Positions 41,041 through 53,615 of a stretch of 64,000 nt of DNA are shown here, in pieces (position 1 is the stretch's first letter; every line of letters begins with the position of its first letter). The notes below the pieces were generated by a model that was not told where the DNA came from, made no database searches, and worked only from the letters and a program-made list of their open reading frames with translations. Position numbers and translations under genes: made by a program. Location: assembly GCF_947179515.1 (NCBI RefSeq), contig NC_067477.1, positions 124,575,796 to 124,639,795 of the forward strand, in the 5' to 3' direction. Source of the DNA: Apodemus sylvaticus (lineage: Eukaryota > Chordata > Mammalia > Rodentia > Muridae).

Positions 41041-42160
41041 TCAAAGCAATAATGAGAATACAAAGGTGGGATTCTGTGAGGAGAGGGTAAAGATGACAAG
41101 CCACCGACAGAATGTTCTCCGAGACATGGTTGGGGTCACTGGAGAGCTGTGCACTGGAGAAGCCGCCCTCCAGTTGTCCGCTGAGCTTGCTAAGATCAGC
41201 TCAAGCCTTTGCTCTCTTGCCTGCAGCCCAAGTTCACCAACACATCTGCTCATCGATTTCACAGGTTCTACCAAAAGTATCTAGACAGAAGCTACAAAGA
41301 TTCTGGTCACTGGAATAATGAAACCCCTGTAAGTTTTAAAATGAGTACATAATTTTTTGTAAGTGTGATTATTAAAGCATAATTCTCCAAAATCGGAAAC
41401 ATGGAAGATAAAATAATAAAAATCACTGAAACCTCATCAAATATGGATCAATTTAATTATTCATATCATATATGGTTTGTCCACATTCCTCTATAACTTC
41501 TTCATATAATATCATTGCTTAGCAGTAGACACAGCATTTTATTTATAATACTGGCAAGTAGCAAGTGAATATATGAAACCAATTTATGAAAGGACAGAAG
41601 TCATTTTTTTTCCTACAAAAATTGGTGTTGAATATCACTTTGGAACTGTCAGATCCAAGTTCAGTGCTTGTTGGAGAAACAAAACAATCCTGGAGGAGTC
41701 TGGGATTCTGATTCTGGTTTCCATGCAGCCTAAACAGAGTGTTCAACTTCCCTGAGCAACTCCAGTTCTCTCCTCTGGAAAGAAACAGTAAGGAGTTTAG
41801 CTCCATGTTGTTATGAAAGACAGCAGGAGGAAGACAGCTCGATAAGAACTGACTCCAGGACAATGAGTCAATTTTTTTATGATTTCTATTTCTTTGTATT
41901 CTGCTCCTATCCTTTACACGATTGGTGGAACACAATTGAACTTATAAAACATTAGTTTGACTAATGTTTTAATTTTTATTGCATCAAAGATGACAAAAAC
42001 AACCTTATGCCTAACAATTTCTTCATCCTCCAAAACCATGATTGCATTCTCCACTGAGAATGTATTTTAGTCAGGAGCAGAGCTATCGTTCTAATCTCTC
42101 CCTTTTGTTTTAATACCACTATTTTTATATTATTATGTAATCTCTGCCCTCACCCCCAAC
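41041..42160. other. Strn intron 1, no feature seen
   Basis: Unique-looking intron. No conserved frame on either strand; the open stretches have no similarity I recognise. Confidence 0.4.
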
Positions 42161-42164
42161 CCCT

Positions 42165-42312
42165 GCTTTTTAAAAATAGGCTCTTACTCTGTAGTCCTGG
42201 CTGACCTAGAATTCACTCTGTAGCCCAGGCTGAACACAGACTTGAAAAGACCTGCCTGCCTCTGCCTGCCTGTGCTGAGATTAAAGACAGGTGCGCACCA
42301 TTACACCTGGCT
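42165..42312 (-). mobile_element. Diverged B1 SINE
   Basis: GGCTCTTACTCTGTAGTCCT, GGCTGACCTAGAATTCACTC, TGTAGCCCAGGCTG, AGATTAAAGACAGGTGCGCA, CCATTACACCTGGC. Confidence 0.8.
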
Positions 42313-42950
42313 AACTCCCACTTTTTAAACTGTATGTATTTATGGACTATTGTGCTATTCAATATACACATGCACTGCATAGTAACGTCATCATTACATA
42401 TACTATGATAAGTGCTGGAGGTAATTTTTTGAGGTAGAAGAAAACCTTGCTAAAGCCTAAGGAGCCGAGAATGGTCCCTGCTCTTCCTGCCACACTCCAA
42501 GTCTTACGTCCTGCGTGCATTAACAGATGCTCAATATCAATTGATACTGATACCTCTATCAATTGAACAGAGTTAGAAGAAGCAATTAAAGAGGGTAAGG
42601 TAGCATTCTAAGCGCTAATGACAAAGTACTTAAAGTAGACATGGCTTATATATAAAAGAAAGGTCACAGTACTCCAGCTTAAAAATAGTAGTCTAATAAG
42701 TTGGAAATGTTAACAGACTTATTATGGAGAGATTTGAAATAAATATTAGACAAAAAATAATAAAGAATATTTAAATCAATCAATTTTTAACTAGTATTTT
42801 GCTGCTTAAGAGGCAGGAGAGCATAGAACATATCCACCAGAGGAAAAGCTAAAAACAAAAACTTAGGAAGTCCCTTGCTTCAACCACAGGACATGAATTG
42901 CTAAGGACAGGAGTGCTAGGAATGAAAGAGCTGAAGGGGTTTGCAATGCC
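42313..42950. other. Strn intron 1, no feature seen
   Basis: AT-rich intron up to a truncated L1. Confidence 0.4.
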
Positions 42951-42954
42951 ATAG

Positions 42955-43250
42955 AAAGAACAACAATATCAACCAACCAGAGCTCCCAGGGTCTAAACTG
43001 CCAACCAAGGAGTACACATGGAGAGACCCATGGCTCCAGCCATATATGTAGCAGAAGATAAGAGGCCCTTGGTCCTGATGCCCCAGAGTAGAGGAATTCG
43101 AGGAGGGTGGGGAGGCAGGAGTGGGTATGTGGGGCACATCCTCATAGAGGCAGGAGAAGAGGGATGGGATAGGGGGTTTTTGAGGAGGAAATCAGGAAAG
43201 GGAATAACATTTGAAATGTAAACAAAATATCCAAAAAAAATGACTAAAAA
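42955..43250 (+). mobile_element. L1 3' UTR fragment
   Basis: AGCTCCCAGGGTCTAAACTG, CCAACCAAGGAGTACACATG, GGCTCCAGCCATATATGTAG, purine tract, ACATTTGAAATGTAAACAAA and A8. Severely 5'-truncated. Confidence 0.88.
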
Positions 43251-45485
43251 AAAATCTAACTACCACAACGTACAACGAACATATACCATGCACATGAATA
43301 AGTAAACAGTTTTATAAATTGCTACTATATTTTTAATGCTTTATGTTGATCAATTACCACTAAATGTATGTTGGAATATAATGTAATAGATACCTTGGAA
43401 ATGAAGTCTTACCCAGAAATGTACTTAATACAAAGTCAATGGTGAAAAATTTTTCCCTAAAAGTACATCATATTCACAGATGAATTTGTTTGATTGTTAA
43501 CATTATTTGTATTATTTCTTTATCACAGTGAAAATTACTGGAGATACAGTAACCACATGTCATTCACAGTGCCTGTAAGATAGCCCTGCATATAATAGAT
43601 GGGCTGTCATGATAAGTGATTTTGTAAATAAACAAAATGCAAATGCAACATAAAGTGCAAAGAAGCAAAACAAAACCAACCAAACAAAAAGACCTGCAAA
43701 GTATTCACATGCCAAGGCATGACTGAGAGAGTAGAAGAAAGCCAAAGATTGAATGAACTGAACCAAGACTAAGGGGCTGGGTAAGAAAATGAGAGTCAGC
43801 CAGCTTTGGAAAAATGATTTCAGAAGAGAAGATCAAATTTCAAGTAACAGGTCATCCCTGACATTTGCAAAAGCTGCACATGTCAGGTTTCAACTGAAAA
43901 AAAGCATCTGTGAAGCTAGAGATGCAATGGTGTAGATATTCTGAGAGAAGGAATCAGCTACAGTAGCAGCTCTTAAACCAGTGTGGGGGGTGCACAATGA
44001 GCAGTTCAGCTTCATAGAGAGAAATATAAACAGAAGCACAGGACTGAGAAACAGTAGCCTGGGAAAGAGAACAAAGGAAGTGAGAGAAATGGTACAAGAG
44101 AACACCAGAAGATACCTGAAGGCAGTAAATGTGGTCTGTTGGGAGAATTTTAGACAAACAAGCAGAACGCTGACACCAACAGCAGAGCTGAGAGGGGTCT
44201 CCATCCTTGTTAAGGGTTGGCTGGTTTTTAAATGGGGGAAAGTTAAAATAGCATAACCTAAGAGGCCAGGAAGAAAAAGTACAAAACGTACTTTTTGAAC
44301 TTTAAAAATTCTACAGTGCCACATTTTTCTCTTTTGGAATGAGGCGTCTCACCATGTTATCCTGGAGTCAAGAGAGCCTCGTGTCTCAGCATCCCCTGTA
44401 ACTAGACTACACGGTACACACAAAAGCCTGGCCCGGTGGCTCATTCCCTGTGAGGCTTCAGCAACCTGGGTTTTTCCTTAGTCCTGTGTGCTTTATTTAG
44501 TCTCACTGACTTGCGTGGCATGCACATTTCTAATGAAAAAAGCAGGCTCAGACTTAGATTCATTCCACTTTAGGACAATTGACAAATTTCTAGTATTTAC
44601 CTAAAGGCTCAGAGTACAAAAAAAAAAAAGATTAAATACTGCAATCTATTAGTAAGTAATATAGAAACAAAATTAGAAAAGTATACATCAAGTAAAGATT
44701 CCTACATGTTTGTTTTCTAGAGTGTGTGGGAGCTGAGTTGATCTTACTACACAGCCCAGGATAGCTTTACACAAATGAACCCTCCTCTATTAACATCCTC
44801 AGTCATAAGAGCCAGAAAGTCCTCACTAGCCTTAGATACTTTTATTTAAAATCAGACCACTGAGAAACAAAATATGCAGCTAACTATTTAGAAAGAATAA
44901 GCATGGAAAATTTGAGGGTGTGGCCTTTTAACAAAAGAGAAGAGAAACATGCTACAGGACTCTGTAGATCATAAAGATGTCTTAGGACATGAGGCCAAAG
45001 GCGTCTCCTGGTAGTCAGAGTTCAATGTATAAGAGGGAGTTGTGGGGAACAATCCTTATTCACAACTACGACAAACAAAATCACCCTTTTGAAGCCATTC
45101 ACGGCAGCAGCATCCAGCAGCAATGATGAAGTCAGAGGCATCGTGGAATGAGCCCTGTCAGCCTGCTCTGGCAGGGCAGGGTCCCGTGCTCCACACGACA
45201 AGAAGGCACGCAGGCCTGCTTCAAACGGTTCTTCTGATAAAAATCACAAGGTAGAACTACTCAGGAGCAAAAGGAACAGACAAAATATTTGCCTAATAAC
45301 AGTGTGTATGCTGTATATTTTACTGCAATCACGGAAAACATAACTATCACAGATGTCTGAGACACATGACCTGCTTTTAAGAATAAAATTTTGATGGGAT
45401 CCAGAATAAAAATGTTTGTGTTGATCCATATTCAATCCTACTGTAACCTAATATGCAATTCATCCAATTAAGAATAACTTATTAG
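43251..45485. other. Strn intron 1, mostly unique
   Basis: AT-rich. A degenerate B1 complement may lie at 44336-44440 (GAGGCGTCTCACCATGTTAT, GTCTCAGCATCCCCTGTAAC). No gene. The stretch 45050-45240 has higher GC but no signal I recognise. Confidence 0.4.
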
Positions 45486-45487
45486 AG

Positions 45488-45630
45488 TCAGGTAGAGGTG
45501 GCTCACACCTTTAATCTGCACTTGGGGGGCAAAGGCAAATGGGTTTCTGAGTTCAAGGTCTTCCTGGTCTACAGAGTGGGTTCTCAGATGGCCAGGGCTA
45601 CAGAGAAACACTGTCTCAAAGCAAAACAAA
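45488..45630 (+). mobile_element. B1 SINE, diverged
   Basis: CAGGTAGAGGTGGCTCACAC, CTTTAATCTGCACTTGG, TTCCTGGTCTACAGAGTGGG, CAGAGAAACACTGTCTC. Confidence 0.88.
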
Positions 45631-45689
45631 GAAGAAAAGGATTAAGAAAAAGAAAAAAGAAAGATGGAGAAGAGAGAAGGAAGAGAATT

Positions 45690-45790
45690 TGTTGAGCAAC
45701 TATTACGTGCCAGTCATTCTTCCAGACCTTCAAAAATAAAAACCTCTGTAACTCAAAGTCTAGTGAAGGAACAACTAAACAGAGTATAAG
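45690..45790 (+). mobile_element. Ancient mammalian repeat (MIR-like)
   Basis: TTGAGCAACTATTACGTGCC, AGTCATTCTTCCAGACCTTC follows the widespread TTGAGCACCTACTATGTGCC theme of ancient mammalian SINE/LINE ends. Short and worn. Confidence 0.5.
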
Positions 45791-45974
45791 CTAAGACAGT
45801 ATGATAGGTATTCCTCCACAAATCTCTGCTAACCAACTTTATAGATTAACGACAGTTTTTTCTTGTTTGGTAAAACACTGTCCAAAGCCTAGAGCATGTT
45901 AAGTAGTCACAGAAATAGCCATTCTTACAGTTCTTCCATACACTTTGATTTCTACAGTACACTTATCAACCGGA

Positions 45975-46115
45975 CTGGGCCTGGTGGTGCACACCTTTAA
46001 TCCCTGCACTCTAGAGACAGAAGCAGGCAGATCTCTTGAGTTCAAGGCCAGCCCTGTCAACAAGAACAAGTTCCAGAACAGCAAGGGCTACAGTGAAACC
46101 CTGTCTCAAAAAAAC
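45975..46115 (+). mobile_element. B1 SINE, diverged
   Basis: TGGGCCTGGTGGTGCACACC, TTTAATCCCTGCACTCTAGA, GAGTTCAAGGCCAGCCCTGT, AAACCCTGTCTCAAAAAAAC. A purine-rich tract follows at 46198-46290. Confidence 0.88.
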
Positions 46116-46477
46116 AAAACAACAACAACAAAAGTCAACTGGTTTTCCTGTCAAAAACGTTTATGTGTTATGATTTAACTGAGCTTAACGGGATGATTTA
46201 GGAAGGGGAAGGGACAGGAAGAAGGAAGAAGGAAGAAGGCAGGGGTGGATAGAAGGATAAGAGGATTCTGGGAAGGCAGGAAAGGAAGAACCACTGAAAA
46301 TAATGTTATCATAACAGATGTGGGAGAAACAACTGTGTTAACACCAGGGAAAGGGCCACAAAAATCCCGAGATATTTTCATTCAGTGTGCTTTACTGAAG
46401 AAAAACCAAAACCAAAAATCATAAACAGTATAATCCGTGGCTTATTCAGGAATGGCAACACAGAACTGTAATTGGTA

Positions 46478-46685
46478 TTTTTTTTAACATTTTATTTATT
46501 TACTATTTTTATGTATGTTTTTTTTGCCTGCAATATGTCTACGCACCACATGCATGCAGTGCCCTTAGAGGCCAGATTTCCTGTAACTAGAGTTACAGAT
46601 GGTTGTAAGCCACCATGTAAGCACCATGTCCTCTAGCAGAGTAGCCAGTGCTCTTAAGCACGGAGCTGCCTCTCCAGCCCCTTCA
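46478..46685 (-). mobile_element. B3-type SINE
   Basis: Complement: TTTTATTTATTTACTATTTT tail at left, CAGTGCCCTTAGAGGCCAGA, AGAGTTACAGATGGTTGTAA, GCCACCATGTAAGCACC, GAGCTGCCTCTCCAGCCCC at the head end. Confidence 0.88.
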
Positions 46686-46689
46686 GCTG

Positions 46690-48240
46690 GTATTCTTTAG
46701 AAGTGAAGGATGAGTAGGCCTGGCCTTATATTGACAAGTAACTATGCAAATATATTTGAACTTAAAATTCTAAGGATATTGTGTTGGACATCTTTTCTAG
46801 CAACATAATTATCCACCAGTCTGGGCCATATTAAATGCTTCTGGTGTATATGCATTCTCAAAGTGCACAATACTCTTTGTGTGTAGAAGCCAAACAGGTT
46901 TTCCAGAGAATGTAACTGAATCTTGATGATGATCAGAATTTAGAAGGCAAAACATTTCTATACACTAACCAAGAAGTATGAAAGAAAATGAAAATTATCA
47001 AAATATTTCCTCCTACTTCCTATGCCCAGAACCATCATTAACCTTTTTCTCATGGCATAATAACATTTACCCTTTCTCAATTTTTTTTTACCTGTTTATT
47101 GGGGAACGATTAATATCTTTTACATAGAGTTTTATAATATTAAAATAAATTGTTAGTGTAAAATACTGAGCAATTTATCTGATACATGGTACTCAATAAA
47201 TAACCCTTTACTGCTTATGGAGGGTGGTGAAGACAGCAAGCAAAGCAGCGCACTTACTGAGAGGAGGATGCCCTCCTGACTAACCCTATTCTTTCAAGTT
47301 CATTAACTGTGCTGACCCAGATCTCCAGGCTCCTCCTTGTTCCCTCCTCTTAGCCTTATAGGAATCCACATTCCTTAGCAGCAGGTTTGGGTTGTGCCTA
47401 TAATTTAAGTTCCTTTGCTCACTGTACAACCTTCTCATTTAGGAAGCATAAGCAAAACAAATAAAAAAATGAAAACAATTCACCCAGTGCTGTACTTTTC
47501 CACCAGTGAGACTGGTATCACCTTGTGGAATCTGACGTCAGGTCTGCTGCTCCAAAGCAAGATACACTGTACTGGGTCCAATTTCTATCACATACAGATA
47601 GATGAGTGCTAATGGAGCCTGTGTGATCATGATCGGTGGTGAGACATTCCCTGGGGCCCTTCCTTGGAAAGGATCTCTCCGGTGTATTTATGCCAAGAAC
47701 AAAGTTGCCACACCCACAATACCTACTCCATCAAACCTCCTCAGCACTTCCCAGGCGTCACCTTCCTCCTCCTACCTAGGCCCTAGCTCTCCTTCCCACT
47801 TCACTTCCAAACAAAGTGCTCCTTTCCATAAGGCCTTCAGTTTACTATGCAACAAAAGTCCTTCTAAGCACATCACTATTTTCTTCTGTCTATCATCTTG
47901 TTTGGATAATGTTATGTAATGAAAGTTAAACCTTAACTTTCTGCATAACAGCAAATACACAGCTGACATATTTATCATTCTGTCCTCATACAGCACACAT
48001 AAAATTAGCAAAAAAAAACCCCTAATAAGCAAAACATTATACAAAATTCAATGTCAGATCGATATATTCAAACTATACAAAATGACATATAGTTATGTAA
48101 TCTAATTAATGTATCTAACTAAACTTAGAAAAAATCCAAAGGCTCCAAATTTGAAAATTTTTAAAGAAAACGAAAGTTTGATTTCAACATTCTCTACACA
48201 CACATACACACAACAGTGTTAGTTTCATCTCCAACACTGC
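46690..48240. other. Strn intron 1, no feature seen
   Basis: Intron; 47220-47900 is less AT-rich but without splice-flanked coding sequence on either strand. Confidence 0.4.
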
Positions 48241-48244
48241 ATAT

Positions 48245-48365
48245 ATAACCAGGTATGAGAGTTCATGCCTGTTATCCCAGCACACAGGAGGATCAGAAGT
48301 TAAAGGTCATTCTGCACTACAGAGAGTTTTCAAGATCAGCCTGAGCCACATGGGGTGGAGTGAGC
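48245..48365 (+). mobile_element. Worn B1-type SINE
   Basis: AACCAGGTATGAGAGTTCAT, GCCTGTTATCCCAGCACACA, TGCACTACAGAGAGTTTTCA. Confidence 0.6.
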
Positions 48366-51190
48366 TCTAGATAATATAAATACTTCTGGGGAATACAAAT
48401 TGTTTAAAGACTTATTTTGAGACCCTAACAATGTAAGTTATTCTGCATATCATTAACTCTTCAACTTGAAGGAAAAAAACTTTTTCAAGTGATGAGAATT
48501 TATATTTTAATAGCTATTCAAAACATGTATAATCATAAATCTTATGATTTATCAGGTTCATTGAAACCAGAAGCAACTACACAGAGAAATCAATAAAATA
48601 AGAGTCTTTGGTAAAGCAAACAGGCCCTGGATTCAGGACTAAGACTCAGTTCAAACTAAGTCTATACCAATATTCTAAATTTCCTTAAAGGACAAAAGAA
48701 TGGGACAGAAAATAAGTAGAAATGCAGGGTTGGAAAAGATGCTCTAGAACTCTACAATTATAAATGCTTAAATAAAACATGCAGAATAGTATCCTAACAT
48801 CCTCTAAGACTTACAAAGCTGAGTAGTTTTCCTCCTGCCTGCCAGGACTCCATATTTCTCTATCCCTTTTCCATCTTCTTCCTCATCTGCCCAGTCTTCC
48901 TCTATGGCCAGTGCATACAAGCTTAGCGCCACCTACCCCTGCTTCCTCTAGCCTATTCATCAGCATCAATACCTCATTTGTAGTTCTCAAACCATACAGG
49001 GCAAAGACAGCACAGCAGCTACTATGACAACCGAATCATTGTTTAAATGATGATGACAACAGTTTATGTTGGCTTCTAAAACATGCTAAATAGACAATAT
49101 AAACTAATGCATTCTGTCCAGAAATATCTCACCCAAGTAGAGCTAACTGATGAGACCATCCATATACACCATCAATATTATATACTTCATTTTTATCATG
49201 GAGAAAATGCATAGATGCATACTTCAGTGTCCAAGTTAGAAGCTAGCAGTTGGTTCTCCCTTTACACCATGTGGTTCCAGCAATCGTATTCGGGTTGGCA
49301 GGCTTGGAAGCATACTTTACAGGGAAGCCATCTCACTAGTACATACTTCCTACTTCTTAAACCTTTTAACTACCCAGCTTGATCCGTGTATCATCACCAA
49401 CAGTTTATAAATAAAAGAGAAGCCTATAAAACCTGAAGGTCTTAAGTGAGAGGGGCTGTCTGGCTCTAAGGCCCACATCTTGCACTGCCAAGTTATGACG
49501 GTTAAAGGCTGGGTCATCATTTGGAGAGGCAACCCAGGTAAGAATCTCCAAGGATCCCAAGGGCAAGGATCCCAATGGCCTAAAACTGAAACTTGAACAC
49601 CATTAGCAGATTTCATAAATCAAACAGCATAGCTCTATCAAGTAGCAAAGGGAAATCTATCTATCCAGATTATTTGCTCTCTGAGACACTTCTCAAAGAC
49701 CCCAAAGCAAAGAGTTTCTTGTTTTAAAATCTGCCTAAAGGACAACTACTTTGGAGGAAAACTGGATCTTCCCTGCTTCTAGAATTCAAAGTCAAGAGAA
49801 TAGAGAAATGCAGGTGATACTGCACAGGCCAGTGCTCAGGAGATGGAGGCGGCACTCTGAAGCAGACCGGACTACAGAGCAAGATCCTATAGAAAGAAAA
49901 GCCAAGACAACAGAACAAGAAAGCTTAGGATTAAACAGACATATCTCTTGATACAAGGGAGTGCTCTGAGTATGACTTTTTTTCCCAAGATACATATTGA
50001 GACATTCTTCTTAGATTGTGAAACTAAAACCAGAGAATTCAGCAACTTTTTCTATGGCTAAAAATTCTGGACAAAATATTGCAACTTTCTTTAAAACAAC
50101 ACAAAATTGACAGGATAGCAAAAAATTATCTGGTCCAAATTAGAGAGACTGTCAGAACCCAGTGAGGTCAGGAAACAAGAGTGTTCTTATACAGTCCCAG
50201 AAAAACAGATCTGTGTGTCAGCTTGAATAGGCTGACAGAAACCAAATGGCAAAAAACAAAAACCCAGCCCATGCAGACTGGATGTCTTACGGTGACATAC
50301 TTCACACTTAGATAGGACACTAACAGGTTTATAATCACCAGGCAAAGACAGTGAGTGTATCTGTTCTTAAATATATTTGTAACCCAGTTCTCATCAGACG
50401 AGTGGTCCGAATGCCTCAAGCAATGACTTTTGTTAAAAATAGTGCTGGACTAATAATGCCTCCAATTACAAGTGGTCTATAAAAAAGTACAGAACCTTTG
50501 AAAACTGGGAATAATCTCATACTTTTCCCAGGACAGTGAGCATACACTGAGATAAGGAACAAGTCACTGTGAGCACGGAGCAACAGGAACAGTCCACTCA
50601 AACCAAAGACTTGTGGAGACACCAAGCTAACAGAGACACACGTGGGGTTAAAAAGGACATCCTGGAAATATATGCAAAGAACAAGACACCATCAAAGAAC
50701 AAACAAGACCCAGTCTATAAAAGGAATCAAATGACCCAAGCGAAAACTCGCTGTATAACCACAACAGACTGAAATGCGCTGAAGAGTGAAATGATGGACT
50801 GAAAGAAAAAAATTAGAATACATCAGCCAGAATAAAACTGGAGAAATATAAAGACAATAAGTGAGGAGAAGGAAGGAGGAGAGTGCACAAACACTCGGAA
50901 ACTCAAGAGGGTGAGAAAGCGCAGCCAGGGGTCTCTCTAAAGACATTACAGTCAGATACTCTGTAAGACAATGAGATGCAGAGCATATCAAAATACAAAG
51001 TGCACAGAGACCCATACTCCCAAAAATTAATGAAAGACAAAATATGAAAGGCAGAGGGAAAATGTAAATGTATCCAACAAGGCAGAAGCAACAAAAAAAC
51101 ATTAAAGTCTCTAAAATGTTTTTAGATAAAAAGAAAAACAGTATCAGTATGACTGATTACTTCAGAAGGTTTTAAGAATTCTTAACAGAG
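48366..51190. other. Strn intron 1, mostly unique
   Basis: No gene. Traces only: a MIR-like patch near 48595-48660 (GGCCCTGGATTCAGGACTAA), a worn B1 tail near 49820-49900 (GACTACAGAGCAAGATCCTA), and an A-rich stretch 50700-51110 that could be very old L1 but lacks a clear marker. Confidence 0.35.
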
Positions 51191-51194
51191 ACAC

Positions 51195-51270
51195 TGCAGC
51201 TGAGTTCAGCTTAGTGGGAGAGGGTGTGCTCAGCATATGACAAGCCCCAGGCTGAATCTACAGGAAGAGG
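51195..51270 (+). mobile_element. ID-like SINE remnant
   Basis: GCTGAGTTCAGCTTAGTGGG, GTGTGCTCAGCATATGACAA, GCCCCAGGCTGAATCTACAG, the ID-type tRNA-derived order. Confidence 0.55.
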
Positions 51271-51657
51271 ACAAAAGAGGAGGAGGGAGAGGGGGCAGAG
51301 GAGGGAAAGAATCTGAAAAGACTTAAAAAAAAAGAAAAGCCTGTCAAAATATCTGGAGACAGAAGTGACAGGGCTTATACAAAACCTACTTCATTCTTGG
51401 TCATTTAACCTCTCTTGTTACTTAAAAAGTTTGGAGTTACTTCCAAAGTTCATTCCACCTCAAAGATTACTCTGTCATTATATATTTCAGTCAGTAGGAG
51501 GTGATTCAAATGATAATAGACTACTGCCAAAAATAAAATGCTAGCTATCATCAAAAAGAACAATGGAAATTAACAGAAATTATATCTCACATTCTATAAA
51601 AAGCCATCCATATACTAAATGCCAACACAGGTTGAAAACTGCCAAACTTTATATACA

Positions 51658-51659
51658 GT

Positions 51660-51727
<68 letters not shown>

Positions 51728-51747
51728 GAGAGACAGAGAGACAGAGA
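51658..51747 (+). repeat. (TG)n(AG)n compound microsatellite
   Basis: (GT)n at 51658-51683 continues without gap into (GA)n to about 51719 and then a mixed GACAGA array to 51747. Confidence 0.95.
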
Positions 51748-51749
51748 CA

Positions 51750-52845
51750 GAATAGAAAAAAACTAAGCATTTACCTTCAATTTTTGTTACATATTAGAAA
51801 CACAAAAAAATTCTAAAAAATGCTCAAAAACTGCTAATTCTAGAGCATAATTTCTATGATTCTGAGTCAACTGGTCCAGATGAGGCCCAAGGAACAGATT
51901 ATTCTAAGATTGCCATTGAGGTGAAGAAACAATGAACTCAAATGACAAAAGAATATGTTTTTAAAAGAGTAAAAAAACCCTGTAACCTTTCCAAAAATAT
52001 AATTAAAGATTATGAAATTATCAAGAATATGAATAGAATTCAAAAACCTATTCACAAAACGATCTAATGAAGGTTCATTTGTTCCAAATTTAAAGTAGTT
52101 TAAAGAAAAAGATAAATCAGTTCGTTTTATAAAATGGTTACAAATGGCCACAATTTGTTATCGAAGATGTGATGCAAAGGTAAGTGATTGTATTCACTGA
52201 AGTTTAGCTGCTGCTACCATCACTCCTGTCCAAAGGCTTTGGTGCCTGCACTGACCCTGCATGTCCCTCTCTGCATGGTCTCAGAAAGGCGCCATTGTGG
52301 TCTGCTCTAAGATGAGTTTATGACTGAGGATTAGCATTTTCTCAGAGGCAATAAACAGGAGAACAAGTGACATCCTGTATTTGCTGCTATTCATTCAGCA
52401 CTTGATTTACACACCAGCCACCTACTAGACTTGAAAATAATCTCAATTCTCACAAGGTAATTTAAGGCTCTGAAAGGTCATATTTTTGGAAAATATGTTT
52501 TATAGACAGGAAATATAATAGTAAGTTTAGAGTATAGATTGATTAGTAGTTCTATGCCATTGTTGCATTTTGTGATATGGGAAATAATTACCATAATTAA
52601 CAAAAGGTAATCACTTTTAAAGTTCTTAAATTTTTTTCCTTACATGCTCAGTAGATCTCACCCATCCTTCACAGGTGTTCAGGTGCAATATGCTCAACTG
52701 TTTTCTGCCCCCTTTCCTCACATCTCACAACCTACCCAGGGCACACTGGCTCCTCAGTTATCTTCCTGTGTTCAGAACCTGGTATATTTTGATGATACAT
52801 CAACAAAACACATATGCAAAAAAACATCACCACCATCTCTCATTC
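51750..52845. other. Strn intron 1, with a MIR trace
   Basis: AT-rich intron. A MIR-like trace at 52390-52480 (CAGCACTTGATTTACACACC, CTCAATTCTCACAAGGTAAT) is weak. Confidence 0.4.
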
Positions 52846-52849
52846 TCAA

Positions 52850-53615
52850 CTCAGGCCTCAATTACTTAAAACAGACTCCTAAACATTCTCCCTGCTTCTT
52901 CTACCTACCTCCTGGGGCATATTCTCAATTCCTGCCAAGGGTTCATTTTAAAGATGCGCCTTTTATCAATACATTCCAATGGTTGCCCAATCCACTGAGT
53001 GAAGCCCAGTGGTGGTTGTTTTCTTGGTACTGGGGGTTGAACCTAGAAGCCATGCACACTCTGGGTAAACCTGTGGTCTCAGTTCTCTTTTCACTTTGTA
53101 TTTGAAGCTAGCCCCACTAATATTCCATGGTATCCTTGAATTCCCTCTGTAACCCAGACCAGCCTTGAACTTGTGATGTCTCTCTCCCTATGTCTGCCAA
53201 GTAGCAGAAATTAAAGGCCTGTGCCACCAGACAGCCAAAATTCAGTCTTTACAGGAAGCAGGATCCAGTATCTTCCTCTGGCATCATTTCTTCCACTCCA
53301 CCTCCACACTTGCCTCATTGTTGTCCTGGTGATATTCCAAGCATCCTCCCCTCTCCTGGCTGTTTTAACTCTTTCTGGACCTCAGGTACAGCCCTGGAAG
53401 GTTTCCACTCAATAACTCTCCATCTGCGATGACTTCCTTCCCATCCCTTTACTTTACCAGAACATGCAATACTTTGAAATGTAGCAGGTATCCATTACTG
53501 TTTATCTGACCCTATCATTTAAATTTCACAAGATAAGATCTTATACCTTCTCCATGCCTAAAACAGGAACTGGCATGAAGAATATACTTGAAAAATATTT
53601 GCTAAATGAGATACA
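52850..53615 (+). mobile_element. Fossil L2 3' end, split by a SINE
   Basis: Left part 52850-53004 (AAACAGACTCCTAAACATTC, CAATGGTTGCCCAATCCACT, GAGTGAAGCCCAG) and right part 53236-53615 (CACTTGCCTCATTGTTGTCC, TTCCAAGCATCCTCCCCTCT, TGTTTATCTGACCCTATCA, CATGCCTAAAACAGGAACTG, GAAAAATATTTGCTAAATGA) follow the order of the L2 3' region up to its end. The SINE at 53005-53235 inserted in between. Confidence 0.7.
53005..53235 (-). mobile_element. B1-dID (B4-type) SINE inside L2
   Basis: ID part at left (TTGGTACTGGGGGTTGAACC) and B1 part at right (CCTCTGTAACCCAGACCAGC, CTTGAACTTGTGATGTC, AAATTAAAGGCCTGTGCCAC), both in complement, as expected for a dimeric B1-ID element. Confidence 0.6.

Noticed and set aside
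50692..51102. 136-codon hydrophobic minus-strand frame
   Set aside because: Antisense of an A-rich stretch; leucine/phenylalanine richness comes from base composition, with no splice or promoter support.
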